This document shows, piece by piece, positions 24,251 through 35,939 of a stretch of 64,000 nt of DNA; position 1 is the first letter of the stretch, and each line of letters starts with the position of its first letter. Below the pieces are notes generated by a model that saw only the letters and a list, made by a program, of their open reading frames with translations, searched no databases and had not been told where the DNA came from. This DNA comes from Ditylenchus dipsaci (lineage: Eukaryota > Nematoda > Chromadorea > Rhabditida > Anguinidae): contig SADC01001374.1 in NCBI GenBank assembly GCA_004194705.1, positions 372,001-436,000 on the forward strand, read 5' to 3'. The position numbers and the translations under genes were made by a program.

Positions 24251-25807
24251 TATTTTCTCGATTTTCTCGTTTTTGCCAGATATCCCCATCAGGGTAAAAA
24301 GATGTCAGACGGATGGTGGTCAAAGGGTGCTATTATAGTGAAACTGGAGTGTAGTTGATTTTGTTTCAAAGAGCTCCCTGAATGTTCTAAACTTTTGCTC
24401 GACAGCTCATTTTTTCGGCTCTATATGTGTTGGTGGTACCCCCTGAAAATAAATATTTATTGATTTCCCTATCAAATTTTCGTCTTGTTTCGAAAAAACT
24501 TTTGAACTACAAAAAGCTAAAAAATCGTTTGAATCCGTCCTGACATGCGCTGGTCTACCCTAAGCCTGTGCACTAACCAAAAACAACTTCTAAATTTGAA
24601 CGCATTGTTGATAACATCGCTACTATGGTGTTCAAACAGTTGATAAAAGATGTTTATTTGCAATTGAAATAAAGTTTGAAAAATTGAATTTTTTTTGAAA
24701 AAAAGTTAATAGGGGGGACCAAGGCATATTTTTTCGGGGCGCCAGCAACACATATGGAGCAACTTTTTAATTTTTCTAGATAAATTTTAAAATTTTTTGA
24801 AAATATGAAGCTAAAAACATTTTACCTTATCTAAAAAATAATTTCTATTTTATTTATTCATCAAATATAATCTTAAAGCTCTTTTTAAAGCTGTGACTTT
24901 TTAGCCAAAATATGTATTTTTACACTGTGCTTTCCTTTTTGTTTATATCTCAATTTAGTTATGAAGGGGAAATGGATGAAAAAGAAGGCCGGAAATCAGG
25001 GATAAAAGTGTTTGCACTAGGCCTGTGAAAAATCTTAATTAGCTGTTGTGGTCCCTGTTGGATTGCCCCTCTCAATGCTTCAATGGCAAAATAATTGTGG
25101 GGCTGTCATAGAAGCAGCAGCAGTAGCTTTCCTGCCTTCCTCACATCTAACTTCCAATTCAAAGTGTTCTTTTTTGCTTTTAATTTTGGTATAAAAAATA
25201 AATTTGGTTTTTAAAATCAATCATTAAAGTCTGTCGGAAACTCATTTTGGGTGCTGGTGCTGCAAATGGCAGGAATCGGACTGATTGTTTGCGTGCATAG
25301 TTAAAAAATAAAATTTTAAACTTAGATTTTATAATTTCGTTCACTTTTATAGCCTAGCATGTATTGCACGCTAATTTAGAAGTTAAAAATAAGGAGAAAG
25401 AGTGTCTATCAATGGTTGTATTTGTGTTTTTCAGTAAACTTTAGCCATATTTAATGTAAGAACAACAAAGGGTGGCTAGAGTCATATTTACTGTGTTGTC
25501 TGGCACACGAAAAGATATTTATCTTTTAGAAGTGTTTTGTCTGCAAAGAAGCTTTTCCTTTTAAAAAAACAGAATGAGAACAAAGAATTAAGCGTGGAAT
25601 TTAATTTTTCCATATAATTTCTTAAAGACTCCAGCTAATTTTATATTAATTTAAATTTTTGTGTTAATTTTTTTTTCAAATTTATTATTTTACAGCTCAT
25701 AATTTCAGCTTTTTAACGAACTATTAATCACCATTGAATAATTTTAGAAATGTATGTTTAGGAGTATGAATGAAATAATATCGACAACATTCAAACCCCC
25801 TGAATCT
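24251..25807. other. PTIP intron, unassigned
   Basis: AT-rich sequence with no exon I recognise. Short text near 24710 (GGGGGGACCAAGGCATA) resembles the 22.57 kb dispersed repeat. Confidence 0.35.
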
Positions 25808-26012
25808 GGGACGCAACCAACTCGCCAGCAGAAAAACTCGCCAACAAAAAATTCGATTAAACGGCCCTCTATGACCAGTCCCAAGCGGGTGGTTAAATCA
25901 ACTTTTTCGTTGGCGAGATCCTCCGTTGGCGAGTTTCACCATTGGCGAGTTTTTCGGCGTCGGCGAGTATTTTGCGTCGGCGAGTGATGGCGTTGGCAAG
26001 TCGGTTTCGTCC
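25808..26012. mobile_element. minisatellite-ended inverted element (GTTGGCGAG units)
   Basis: The left end GGGACGCAACCAACTCGCCA and the right end (inverted GGACGAAACCGACTTGCCA) correspond. The right side holds about six tandem units of GTTGGCGAGTTTT type, the left side only two. It lies 23 bases from the MULE target duplication at 26035. Confidence 0.6.
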
Positions 26013-26284
26013 ACCAAATCTTTGTATTTTAAATCTTTACACGGCTCACCTTGAGACTGGCATTAATTTTTCTGAAATCAATTGATTCTGGCAAAAATTA
26101 ATTCTGGAAAAAATTCAAACTGACAATAATTGGTCTTGACCAGATTTTTTTGAATAAAACTTGTATTAGCAAAAATGGTTTCGAAATTAAAGATTCCAGT
26201 AAAAAATGGTTGTGTATTAATTTGGCTTTCTGTTATTCACGGCTCTCGATCATTTTTGTGTGATTTTTTCAGCTTCCAGTTCTC

Positions 26285-28276
26285 ATGAGTGCAAACAATT
26301 ATAGCAGTTCCGACGAAGCCAGCTCGGATGGTGGAATCAGCGACTGGACAGATGAAGCAGAAGAATTTCGAATTTGCTAGATGAATTTGAAGAAGAGCAA
26401 GAAGAATACGAAATCGCTGGAAAGGTCGGTCGTCCAAAGAAAAGAAAGGCCACAGTTGATCCACCGATGCCAGTTGAGCTTTTGTCCAGTCAGAAGAAAA
26501 GGAGGGATGGGAGTTGTAGTTATCTGGTCATTTTCGAAGGTAATTTTGTTTCATTCTAGTTGACAGATACCAAATATTTTCTACTAAATATAGGTGAAGT
26601 TTTCAAACGTTCTGGTCGAGCAGATCAAAATGGACGGCAGCAATGGAGATGCGTCAAAAACTCTGAGGGTTGCAAAATAGTGATCATGACCAATCAAGCA
26701 AACATATGCATTGAGAAAAGCGAGGGTGATCATTCTCATGGTACAGCTAAGGTGGACTTGGACATCGCAAAATTGAAAAGGCAAATTCCTATTCTTTCAA
26801 CGCATGATCAGGTGTGTCGGAATCGACTTGTAAATTAGTTGTTTTGTACTCTATCTTTTAGGTTGCGCCTCGTCAGATTTATTCGAATCTAATTGAGTTT
26901 GCCAGTCGGAAGGTCGCAGCATTAGTGAATCCGCTGAACGTGGCTCAGGTAGTCAACTACCATAGAAGGGTAAGATTTATCTCGATCACTCAATGATTAT
27001 CAAAGTTACGCATTTTTCGGTTCAGAAGGAAGATGCTGATCCGAGACTCACTGCTAACCCTGAAGTCATGGTCGTCCCTCCAGAGCTACAGCACTACAAG
27101 AACAATCTATTTGTCATCTACGACAGTGGGCCATCGCCAAGGAGAATAATGATTTCTCTACTCCAGCACTGCTCAGGGTTGGTTTCCTTCTCTCAACTGT
27201 ACATGGCGTACTATACGCGTTTATTCAGTTTCTTGAAAATTCAGAATGGTGGGGGTTTGATGGTACTTTCGCTTTGGTGCCCAAGGGATGGAAACAACTT
27301 CTCACGTTGCACGCTAAGCTAGGAGAAACATTTGTGCCGTGTCTACATGCGCTCTTGCCGAAGAAATCCAGAAGAACGTATGATCACTTCTTTTCTGCCG
27401 TTGAACACTTGATTCCAAATGCAAGGGTAGGTCATGCCCACATGGACTATGAAAGGGGCTTGATTTCAGCATTTGAACACGCACACAATCGTGAGTGTTT
27501 CTTCCTTTTAGTCTATCAAAAACATTTCTAATCGTTTATAGTCGCTGAAAAACATGGCTGTTTTGCTCACTTTGCTCGAGCGCTTTACAGACGAGTTCAG
27601 AAGCTAGGTCTTGTGCAGATTTACAAGCAGGAAGGACGATTCTCAGTACTTTTTGACGCGCTGAAGTCATTAGGTAGGCTGAATTTGTATTTTTCACAAT
27701 ACTTTTGACAGGCAAGTCGTTTCATTCAGTTTACGTTCCTCCTGACGATGTTCAGATGGCCTATGAAGCAATACTTACCCAATGTGCATGTAATCTAGAT
27801 GGCAGCAGTATTTTCGTAATCGGCTCAGCAGAAAAGAAGTTTATCTCTTACTTCGAAGATGTAGGTCAAATTTTTTCACATTTACTTCTCTCTATTGTGA
27901 GCTTTGAAGATTTGGGTGGGTCGTATCGGAGAAGATCAATGTTTCCAATAAACCTTTGGAATTGCTATGCTTTGACTGTGGAAGGCAAATCAAAGACAAC
28001 GAATTCTCTCGAGGCCTGGCACAACTCTCTCAAATTGGCCCTTGCAAGTGCAGATGGAAAGAAGCCTAGGTTCTGGAAATGGCTGAGAAAAATGAAGCAA
28101 GAATGCAGTATGATGGAAGCGCAGCTTATTCTATTGCAAGGAACTCCAAGAAACTGAAGCTTGAAGACCAGCGTATTGCTCTGAAAAGAAAAAGAATTTC
28201 AGAACATTACAACCGCGAAAGAGTCTTTGAATATGTTATGAAGCATGCTGATTTGACTGTGTTAAACCAATTTTGA
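26285..28276 (+). CDS. FLYWCH zinc finger MULE transposase
   Basis: Eight exons, approximately 26285-26539, 26594-26811, 26862-26969, 27026-27177, 27245-27490, 27542-27673, 27712-27860 and 27891-28276. The start MSANNYSSSDEASSDGG leads into a Lys/Arg patch. The FLYWCH finger has WRC, Cys, then DHSH. The MULE catalytic core follows: WWGFDGTFALVPKGW (first acidic residue), then HMDYERGLISAF, then HGCFAHFARALYR. Near the C-terminus TNSLEAWHNSL matches the usual Asn-Glu-His motif. The product would bind the TIRs and move the element. One base is missing near 26373-26375 (T run), and the 27860/27891 junction is uncertain. The AATAAA after the stop, at about 28321, is a likely polyadenylation site. 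Confidence 0.88.
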
Positions 28277-28469
28277 AGTCCAAATTGATTGTTTATCGTT
28301 ATGTAAGCGTTTTTGATTGGAATAAAAACAAGATTGGATCAGCATAGTGAAGGATGTAGAGATTAGATGAAAGCTTTTTAATCTGTGCTAAACCAGTCTT
28401 GAGGTCGAGATTTCTTGTTTATTAATTAATATGAAATTGATCTGTGTTGGTATTGTATGAAATTTTATC

Positions 28470-28890
28470 AGAAGGTACCCATTTCGGGTTTTGGGGTCTG
28501 GGTCGATAAAATCACACTTTTGGTCTTAACAAACCCAATTCTCCACACAATTTTGAATAAAGAAAAGTGTTTGTATTTTGATTATTGAAAAATTTTATTT
28601 TTAGGCCATCCATATGGATATCCACCTGACCAGGTGGTAACTACCCTGGATTTCGGGGTTAGGTTGGGTGAAATCAAACTTTTGGTCTTAACAAACTTGA
28701 TTTCGCACAGGATTTTACATGTGATAAGATTATTTGTTTTTTGATTTAATAAATTTGGTTTCCCAGTCCACCGAGAAGGATATCCTATCCAAGTAGTACC
28801 TACTCAAATATTTGGTGTTCAGGTTGTTGAAATCGTAATTTCGGTCCTATCAAACCCGATTTCCAATTATTTGCAGTTTAATATAAATCG
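28470..28890. repeat. three subterminal direct repeats of the MULE
   Basis: Three diverged units of about 140 bases each contain TTGGTCTTAACAAAC, a GGTAACTACCCTGGATT-like block and GGATATCCACCTGACC. They lie between the transposase stop and the right TIR, where transposase-binding sites are often repeated. A related, inverted block occurs at 43200-43440, away from any TIR. Confidence 0.7.
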
Positions 28891-29055
28891 AAAACAATTA
28901 TTTGCATGAACATTTAACTACCAAACAAATTTATTCAAAAAAAAATCTGGTCAAGACCAATTATTGTCAGTTTGAATTTTTTCCAGAATTAATTTTTGCC
29001 AGAATCAATTGATTTCAGAAAAATTAATGCCAGTCTCAAGGTGAGCCCTTTACAC

Positions 29056-29399
29056 TTATAGACGGATTTAAATAAATCGTTTGAAGACTGAAACCCTGGG
29101 CTAAACGATAGTGATAAAAGATTAAAAAATTAATACAAAAAGTCACGGGAAAACGACAATACAAAATTAGCTAGAAATTTTCAGATATTAGAAAGCAGAA
29201 TTAAATGATGCCCAAAATCAAAACAGTCATTTTTGTCCAATTTTGGCTAATGTAGTCATCGGTTATTTTTCGGATAGATGAGCCAATTTAATAATTCTCT
29301 TTTTTTTAACTAGAATATTAATCCACATCACACCTATACTAGTGTATTCGTTTCCATTACTTTAAAAAATTTTAAATATTTTAAGTGGTCGTTTCCCAG
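29056..29399. other. end of the long PTIP intron
   Basis: AT-rich sequence between the MULE duplication and the CCCAG acceptor at 29395-29399. Nothing else is recognised. Confidence 0.5.
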
Positions 29400-32300
29400 C
29401 CGGCATCCACCAGCAACAGCCTCCTCTGAGTAGTCCTAGATACTTGGCATCTCCAGCTTCCGTGATATGAGACCTCCCCCACATACCCAGCCCCTCATTA
29501 TGTCGCCAACTCTAGGTGCAGTTCAGCTCAACCCAAACCAACTCCAGCAGATTCCCACCCGACAACAGATCTTTCCTGGTCCACTACCCAATGCTAACAT
29601 TGCCTTGCAACAACAGCAATTGATGAGAATGCCATTTATTGGACATGAGCCACAAGGAGCCCAAGGAGCAAGGAGCTGTAAGTTATAGCAATTATGAAGC
29701 TAAATTTTTTAAAGTGGCAGTTGAGATGCTTTTTGGCTAAAGTAATCTTTAACTCTTGCCCAGTTTTTGAGATTGATCCAACAATGCATAGTATTTGTAG
29801 GCTACGCGTAGTAAATTTGGGTAAAAAGCCTATTTATTAAATTAAAATCTATAAAAATTTAGATTCCCCGGAGATTTGTTTGGCAGGCTGTGTGTTTCTT
29901 ATACTAGATGACTATTCACCCACATTAGTGGATCGCACAGCCATGTGCGCAGCTATACGATTTCACGGAGGCGAGGTAGAAATCCACAGTCCTAGAGCTA
30001 TCCCGAGAAAGTGACTCACTTAGTGTGCAGCAGTGTGACTCCTCACGATTACTTAATACATCAGGTTGGACATTTTCATGAATTCGTTGATACTTACTAA
30101 GCTGAATTCAGGCATTGAGAGATGGCCGCAGGAGGATTGTGACTCTGCAATGGCTTAACGAAACTCTAATGAAGAAAAGAATAGAGGCACCCACAAAGGC
30201 TTGTCATCTGCCCACCTGCTGGAGCGACAACAACAGACCTGCCATAGGAAAAGTGAGTCAAACAAGTGTACAGTCGAACCTCTTTATAGTGACACCCCTG
30301 GGGACCGACCCCTAGGTGTCACTATATCCAGGTGTCACTATATCGGGTGTCACTAGATTTCTTTAGTTTCTTTGTCGGCCAACCAAATCGGGCCCGGGGT
30401 GTCACTATATCAAGGGTGTCACTATATCGGGGTGTCACTATAAAGAGGTTCGACTGTAGTCAACTCTCACCAGGAAACCTTCAGAAGTGTTTTTTTTCAA
30501 GATTTCATTGACAGATTTTTTTGAAGATTCTTGTAAAGCACCCGAAGTTATATAACAAAGTGCTGCTGATAATTCTAGGTCCTTTGTAAAATCGCGGAGA
30601 ACAGGGTACCCAAAGTTGCCGAAAACCATGATACGGGTATCATGGTTTTTTGCCCACTTTGAATCTGTCTAGTTTTATGAGTATTTTGAATATGCAACTT
30701 GTATGGGGTATTTTTTATGCATATTATACTAATGGTAATTATTACTTTAAAAAGCACGTCACGGCTTTTCAAAATGTCCGAAAGAGGTCGATACATGATG
30801 CAGATACCGATACAGGATTGTGGCGGGAATTCAAATTGAAAATAAATTTAAAAAACAGCTACTGTTTTGATTCAATCATGTATCGGCCTCTTTTGGACAT
30901 TTTGGAAAACCGTGACGGCCTTTTCAAAGCACTAACTGCTATGAGTATAATGTGCATAAAAAATACCCCACACAATTTGCATATTCAAAATACTCATAAA
31001 CTAGACACATTAAAAAGTGGGCAAAAAACCATGATACCCGTATCATGGTTTTTCGGTAAATTTTGGGTACCCCGTTCTCCGCAATTTTATAAAGGACCTG
31101 GAAGTATCAGCAGCACTTCGTTATATAACTTCGGGGTGCTTTACAAGAATCTTCAAAAAAAATCTGTCAATGAAGTCTTTGAAAAAAAAACACTTCTGAA
31201 AGTTCTCTGGTCAATAAATTGTCACCCCTTCATGTTCGTTCCCGCCTAGGGTCCGTCACTTTTTTAAATACAATATTTAAAGTCTTTTGCCAAACCTGAT
31301 TTCTCATTCTAGTCCCAAAAATTGTAAGAATTGAGATTTTACCGGTCATTTTTCATTACCATTAAGATCGCAAGCGTTCATCATTCACCGTTTAACATAA
31401 GCCGTCACCCTATTTTCAAAAATGGGTGACGGCTTATCGAGAGGGGCCGGTATTACTGGAAAAAATTGTCACTTACCGAAACAGTCAGCAAAATCCGGAT
31501 ACTTGAGATTTTTTGGACTAGTCTGACCGAAGACAACTGTGAAAAGACTTAGGAAATTGGGTTAAAAAAACTGTCAGACCCTAAGCGGGAAAGAACTTGA
31601 AGGGTGATGGTTTATCGGTTCGTACGCATTTCATCATAACTAGGGTTGGGCAACTGTCAGACAATTGCAAATACGGACAATTGTGCGGAAATTCTGCGAC
31701 AATTGTCCAAAAGATGGACAATTACAACCCCGCTGACTCCGACATTTTCACTGATTCATCGGAGAATTGTCGGATAAATTGAGGAATGTTGAAAAATGTT
31801 TGGTTAATTGCCGGACAATTGCAATTGTCATTGCCAACCCTAATCACAACTCATTTAAACCCAAATTATAATCTCAAATCAGCTTGAACTAAGCTCTAAA
31901 TTAATTCGAAAACCCCGAGTTTTAGCTTAATTTTTTTTGATGAAATGAGTGTGTGTGGGTTTATCAAAAGTCGACTGTACCGATAAAATGTGGCAAATGT
32001 TTAGAAGAGAAAACACTCTGATTTTTTATTTGTATTTTTACCTAAAACCTGATTTATAAGACCGCTTTATTTCAGATAATAACTACCGCTGGTTTCGACG
32101 AGCTGGAGACATCAAATCTCAAGGCAATGATCCTAGCCATTGGCGGACGATACACTCCTACCCTCTCTGCCCACAACCACTTACTTATTTCCAAATGCTT
32201 CAATGGACCGGCAGCTTTGAACAACACAGACTTGAAAAAGCCAAACAAATGGGTGTGCCTTGTGTCAACTACCAGTGGTTGGTGGAGATTTACTTTGGAA

Positions 32301-35288
32301 GCACTCGACCCATGACTGAAATGGCAAATCCCAATTACTCACCTATGAACACCATGTCCCAGTTCGAAACTCACTCTACCCACACTTTGGAGAGGATCTC
32401 TGACTTCTGTCAAAAACTTTTGTGTGAGTATTAGGCTTCTATAGCAAAACATTTTACGAATTAAGCAATGAAAACAATTTCAGGCTCCTGGAGACTGGCC
32501 ATTCCACTGAACGACAACATCATCAACATGGCTATTGAACTGAAAAGGAGTGTTGAAAACGACAAAAGTGTGTTTCCACATCGACAATTCAAGTAACTTT
32601 TATGTTAATATAGAAAATAAGTCGAATTTTGTCGAAATTAACAAAAAAAAGACCCGCGACGCTCTCTATAAAATACACCTAAATCTTAAAAAGGTGTATC
32701 TTATAGGCAAGTATAATGGCAAAACTTTTGTCGATTGCGACAACGATTGGTAAAATCGCAATTCTTGCGATATTCCCGACTAGACTGACGAATCACATTC
32801 GGCAAAACATTAGGTTAAAATCAGGTTAAAAAAGTGTCGAACCCACGGCGGGGACGAAGTTGAGGGTGTATCTTACAGAGAGCTTAGACTGTACTATTAT
32901 GACCGTAATCACTTTCATCAACATAAAATTCTAATTCTTGAAACAGTGTTAGAAAATTAGCAAGATGAACCAAGGCAAAAACTGTAAAAAACAACAAGGA
33001 AAAAATGGAAAAGTATTCTAAAACAGAGCCTTATTTATGTTCGTTCCACCTATGAATCTGAATATTTTTACCCTAATTTTGAAGGTTTCATGTTTTGACT
33101 CATATTTTGACAGTCTAATCCCAAGTATCACAATGATCCCGATTTAAATCAAAACTCTAAATTTTTTGCTTATAAATAGAACAACCTCGATATAAGGGCG
33201 CCTATTTGAATTGAAGTATTTGAAAAAGGCCTTAAATTGAAGTTTTACTTTATTTTAAAGGACTCGTTATTTTGCGAACTCTAACGCCCCTATGTTTATT
33301 TTAGATGCTCAACAGAAGACGCTCCCTCGGAAGAACAAATAAAAGAAGCAATTGAGATTCTCAAGAAATCCAATAAATTGCCCAAAGACATTAGGGTGTG
33401 CTTTGAAGGTCTTCTACCCCAACAAATTGAGTGCCTTTCAAATAAGTTGCGCTTCCTTGGAGGTGAAGTGTGTGATTCTGTAAGTGATTGTACACACTTG
33501 GTTGTGCCTAGCCTTGAAAGGTCTGTCAAACTAGTGGAAGCTATTGGAGGAGGCAAAAATGTGGTGTCTGTGGATTGGATTCTCCAAAGCTATAGTTTGC
33601 TTAAGCTAGTTGGTGAGTTAAAAATTATGTTATCTAGTAAATACTAAAGTTATCTAATTATTTTCAGACTGCGTTAACTTCTTTGTTCACGACCCAGAAA
33701 ATGAGAGAAAATACGGCTATAACCTAAAAGACACAATTCTACAGGCAAGGAGCAGAAAAGTGTTTGAGGTTTTTTATTCTAATTTTTATGCAAATAATTG
33801 TCTGTATTTCGAAACTTTGTTTAGGACGTGACTTTCCACCTAAGTCCAACTGTAAGGCCTTCTTTCGCCTTGCTCAGCCAAATGATTGTGGCTGCGGGTG
33901 GCAAAGTGGAAAGGGAAAGGCCGACCCGAAAAAGACTAGCTGGATGTATTGAGGTTACTTTTTTTCCAAAATTTCAAAAATTACAAAATTGATTGTTTTT
34001 TTAAATTTTTGTAAATATACAAAAATCGTTGCTGAAAATGCTAGACAAAAAACGGAATAATAAACTTTTGATGAATTTACCGTTTTTATGTTAATTTTGG
34101 AATTTTCACAATTTTTTTTAAGTTTTGATGTTCTCAATTGTTTTTACTACATGAAATCATATATAAATATACTGAACTTTTACACAGGCCTCTGCACGGG
34201 CCCACCTTTTCACGGCACGGCCTGGATATTTTTTTCGGGACAGCCCAGCCCGGCCCGGAGCTCAATTTGAGGTTCCTATATAGACACTATACAGGGTGAT
34301 TCACGAATTTTTTCGCACTGCCATTCCAAACTTTCTCTTTTCCAAACTTTCCCCCGAATAAGATTATAAACATTCGAAAGCTCGCATATCCGGACTGTTT
34401 TGAGTATCAAATAGCGAAAAAATATATAATTGATCTTTAAAAATTGTTGCAAATAAAAAATTGTTTAAATGGTCAGTTTAGGGCGGTTAATGTTTGAATA
34501 ACTAGCTATTAATTTTCACTTATCGTATAACACTCTGAATACATTTTTGTGACAGGTTAAGAGCTAAAATACTCAATTTGCAGAGTTATTTCGGTTATTC
34601 GCAAGTTATTCACAAGATACTCGAACTCTGCTAAATTCTGGGTTCCTACACGAGCCATAATTGCAATGCCATTTATATCCTGAAAGTCCCGCAAGAAAAA
34701 TGACAAGGAAACTTTATTGTTTTCTTTGATAATTGATAAAAAAAACATTATAAAAATATGAAATGTGAAAAAAAATGAAAAAAAAGTGAAAATCTTGTAG
34801 GCGAGAATTTCAACATGGCGGGTCTTTGAAGTATACTGCAGTCTGCATACCAATTATTTCCGGGCAGGTCCGACCGGGAGATTAATGAGCCGGGCCCGGA
34901 AGAAATTTTAAAAATTGGGCCCGGCTTGGGCTTTGAAATCACTTTTGAAAATATTTCGTGTCTCAAACCGAATTTTAAAGTTCCAAAAACGTACAAGGGC
35001 AACTACAAAAATTATTCGCACATAAATTTCACAAATTCCTTTGACAATTCCCGGTATGCCTAATCAGTTTATATCTTCAGATCGATGACACATACCTGGT
35101 CGTGGTCAATGAAAGTGACTTGCACCTGTACCACTACCTTATCAGCTGCAACTTCCGTATGTTTCATAATTTATCCATTGCGTGTTCTTAAAATCAATAT
35201 CTCCTTTTCAGCTTTATTCAACGAGGAGTTTGTATTCATGGCAATCCTGAGGCATGAACTTGACTTCACCCCTCCGCCTACAGGATAG
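29400..35288 (+). CDS. PAXIP1: PTIP (PAXIP1)-like gene, four BRCT domains
   Basis: Exons: 29400-29677, 29863-30064, 30112-30252, 32076-32423, 32484-32592, 33305-33612, 33668-33768, 33825-33953, 35081-35156 and 35212-35288. A Pro/Gln-rich exon leads into LAGCVFLILDDY, which starts the first BRCT (RIVTLQWLNETL). The second follows, with LKAMILAIGGRYTP and VPCVNYQWLVEIY. Then SWRLAIPLNDNII, which matches the linker after BRCT4 in animal PTIP. The last pair has LGGEVCDSVSDCTHLV, VVSVDWILQSY and AAGGKVERERP, ending FTPPPTG. Tandem BRCTs of PTIP bind phosphoproteins in DNA damage and link to MLL3/4 histone methyltransferases. Single bases are missing near 29466, 30010 and 32235-32239 (A run). AATAAA lies at 35436 and 35536. 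The introns after 30252, 32592 and 33953 are filled with transposons. Confidence 0.9.
30271..30456. mobile_element. pogo/Tigger-type MITE with TA duplication
   Basis: The ends CAGTCGAACCTCTTTATAGT and its exact inverse are flanked by TA at 30269-30270 and 30457-30458. GGTGTCACTATATC-type words are repeated three times on each side. It lies directly after the donor of the PTIP exon ending at 30252. Confidence 0.88.
30466..31213. repeat. 748-base foldback in a PTIP intron
   Basis: The arms are about 30466-30799 and 30875-31213. Each arm contains the small palindrome AACCATGATACGGGTATCAT or its inverse, and GAGTATTTTGAATATGCAA or its inverse. The long open frame across the right arm (30650-31249) is a by-product of the palindrome and shows no domain. 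Confidence 0.82.
31216..31617. mobile_element. GTTCGTTCCCGCC-family MITE in a PTIP intron
   Basis: The left end TTCGTTCCCGCCTAGGGTCC and the right end GACCCTAAGCGGGAAAGAAC are inverted. The outer flanks GTCACCCCTTCA and TGAAGGGTGATGG also pair. The central ACCGTTTAACATAAGCCGTC region is variable. Same family as 14757-15176. Confidence 0.72.
31641..31842. mobile_element. 202-base hAT-type MITE
   Basis: The ends TAGGGTTGGGCAACTGTC and (right) GTCATTGCCAACCCTA are bracketed by ATCATAAC and ATCACAAC, an 8-base duplication with one change, as expected for hAT elements. The interior is made of GACAATTG-type words. Confidence 0.82.
32660..32890. mobile_element. GTTCGTTCCCGCC-family remnant in a PTIP intron
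   Basis: The right half retains GACTAGACTGACGAATCACA, AAAAAGTGTCGAACCCACGG and the GGGACGAAGTTGAGGGTG end. The outer words CTCTCTATAAAATACACC and GGTGTATCTTACAGAGAG pair. It fills much of the 32593-33304 intron. Confidence 0.55.
34184..35070. other. PTIP intron with GGGCCCGG-rich hAT-like ends
   Basis: CAGGCCTCTGCACGGGCCC at 34188 and GGGCCCGGCTTGGGCTTTG at about 34917 are GC-rich words in an AT-rich intron. They resemble the ends of a degraded hAT-type element, but I cannot define termini or a target duplication. An ACAGGGTGATTCACGAATTT half-end lies at 34290. Confidence 0.3.
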
Positions 35289-35686
35289 CCTCCAGTATAT
35301 TAAAACCTCATATGATGTCCCCTGCCAATGTGGTTGCTGGTCATACAGTCCATGCAAACGGAGTAGCGATGGCAATGCTGGTAAACCAGTAGTGGTGCGA
35401 CAGGACAGGGTTATCAAAGCCTCTTAGACAAAACTAATAAAATGTTGTACATCTGAAGAATTGACTTTCTCAGTCTTCCTACCTCTTTCATAGGTCTTTA
35501 CACTTTAATTTTGTTGCTGTAAATAAGAATTGTAAAATAAACTTCTTAACACAACACAGATAAAAGCACTTTTTATTTACACAAGCCGAAAAAACACATG
35601 TGCATGTATGCAAATAATTGAATTTTTATGTGTTTCTACCTTTTCACAGATGTCGGTCACTGACTATATAAAATTTTAATTACCAT

Positions 35687-35838
35687 AAAGTCCACTCTCG
35701 ATAAACATGCACCCCGATAAACGGCACTGTGAAAAAGCCTGATTTGGCTGGCCGACAAGGAATTCGACAAAGCTTACTCCCGATAAATTGGTACCCCAAG
35801 CTAATACTCAGGAGTGCCGGATTATTGAGAATGGACTG
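35687..35838. mobile_element. pogo/Tigger-type MITE after PTIP
   Basis: The left end AGTCCACTCTCGATAAACAT and the right end (inverted) CAGTCCATTCTCAATAATCC correspond. The interior contains CCGATAAACGGCACTG and GCTGGCCGACAAGGAA. It lies 150 bases past the distal PTIP AATAAA. Confidence 0.65.
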
Positions 35839-35939
35839 TATTAGGTTGGTTGTGAACCAGAAAAAATTAAACAGTTATCAAAAAATCATTGAAGCTTAGA
35901 GCTTGAAAACGTACGGTTTAGATTTCGTAACTTCTGTAA

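Larger units (their letters stand above)
26043..29047 (+). mobile_element. near-intact Mutator-like (MULE) DNA transposon
   Basis: A 3005-base element bounded by TIRs of about 116-118 bases (26043-26158 and 28930-29047) that are almost identical, differing mainly in a T run. They start GGCTCACCTTGAGACTGGCA. An exact 8-base direct repeat, CTTTACAC, brackets it at 26035-26042 and 29048-29055. It carries one FLYWCH/MULE transposase gene and three subterminal repeats on the right. TIR identity and the perfect duplication indicate recent insertion. It sits in sense orientation in the long intron of the PTIP-like gene. Confidence 0.93.

Noticed and set aside
30650..31249. 199-codon open frame
   Set aside because: It runs through one arm of a foldback repeat, has no domain, and its mirror exists in the other arm.
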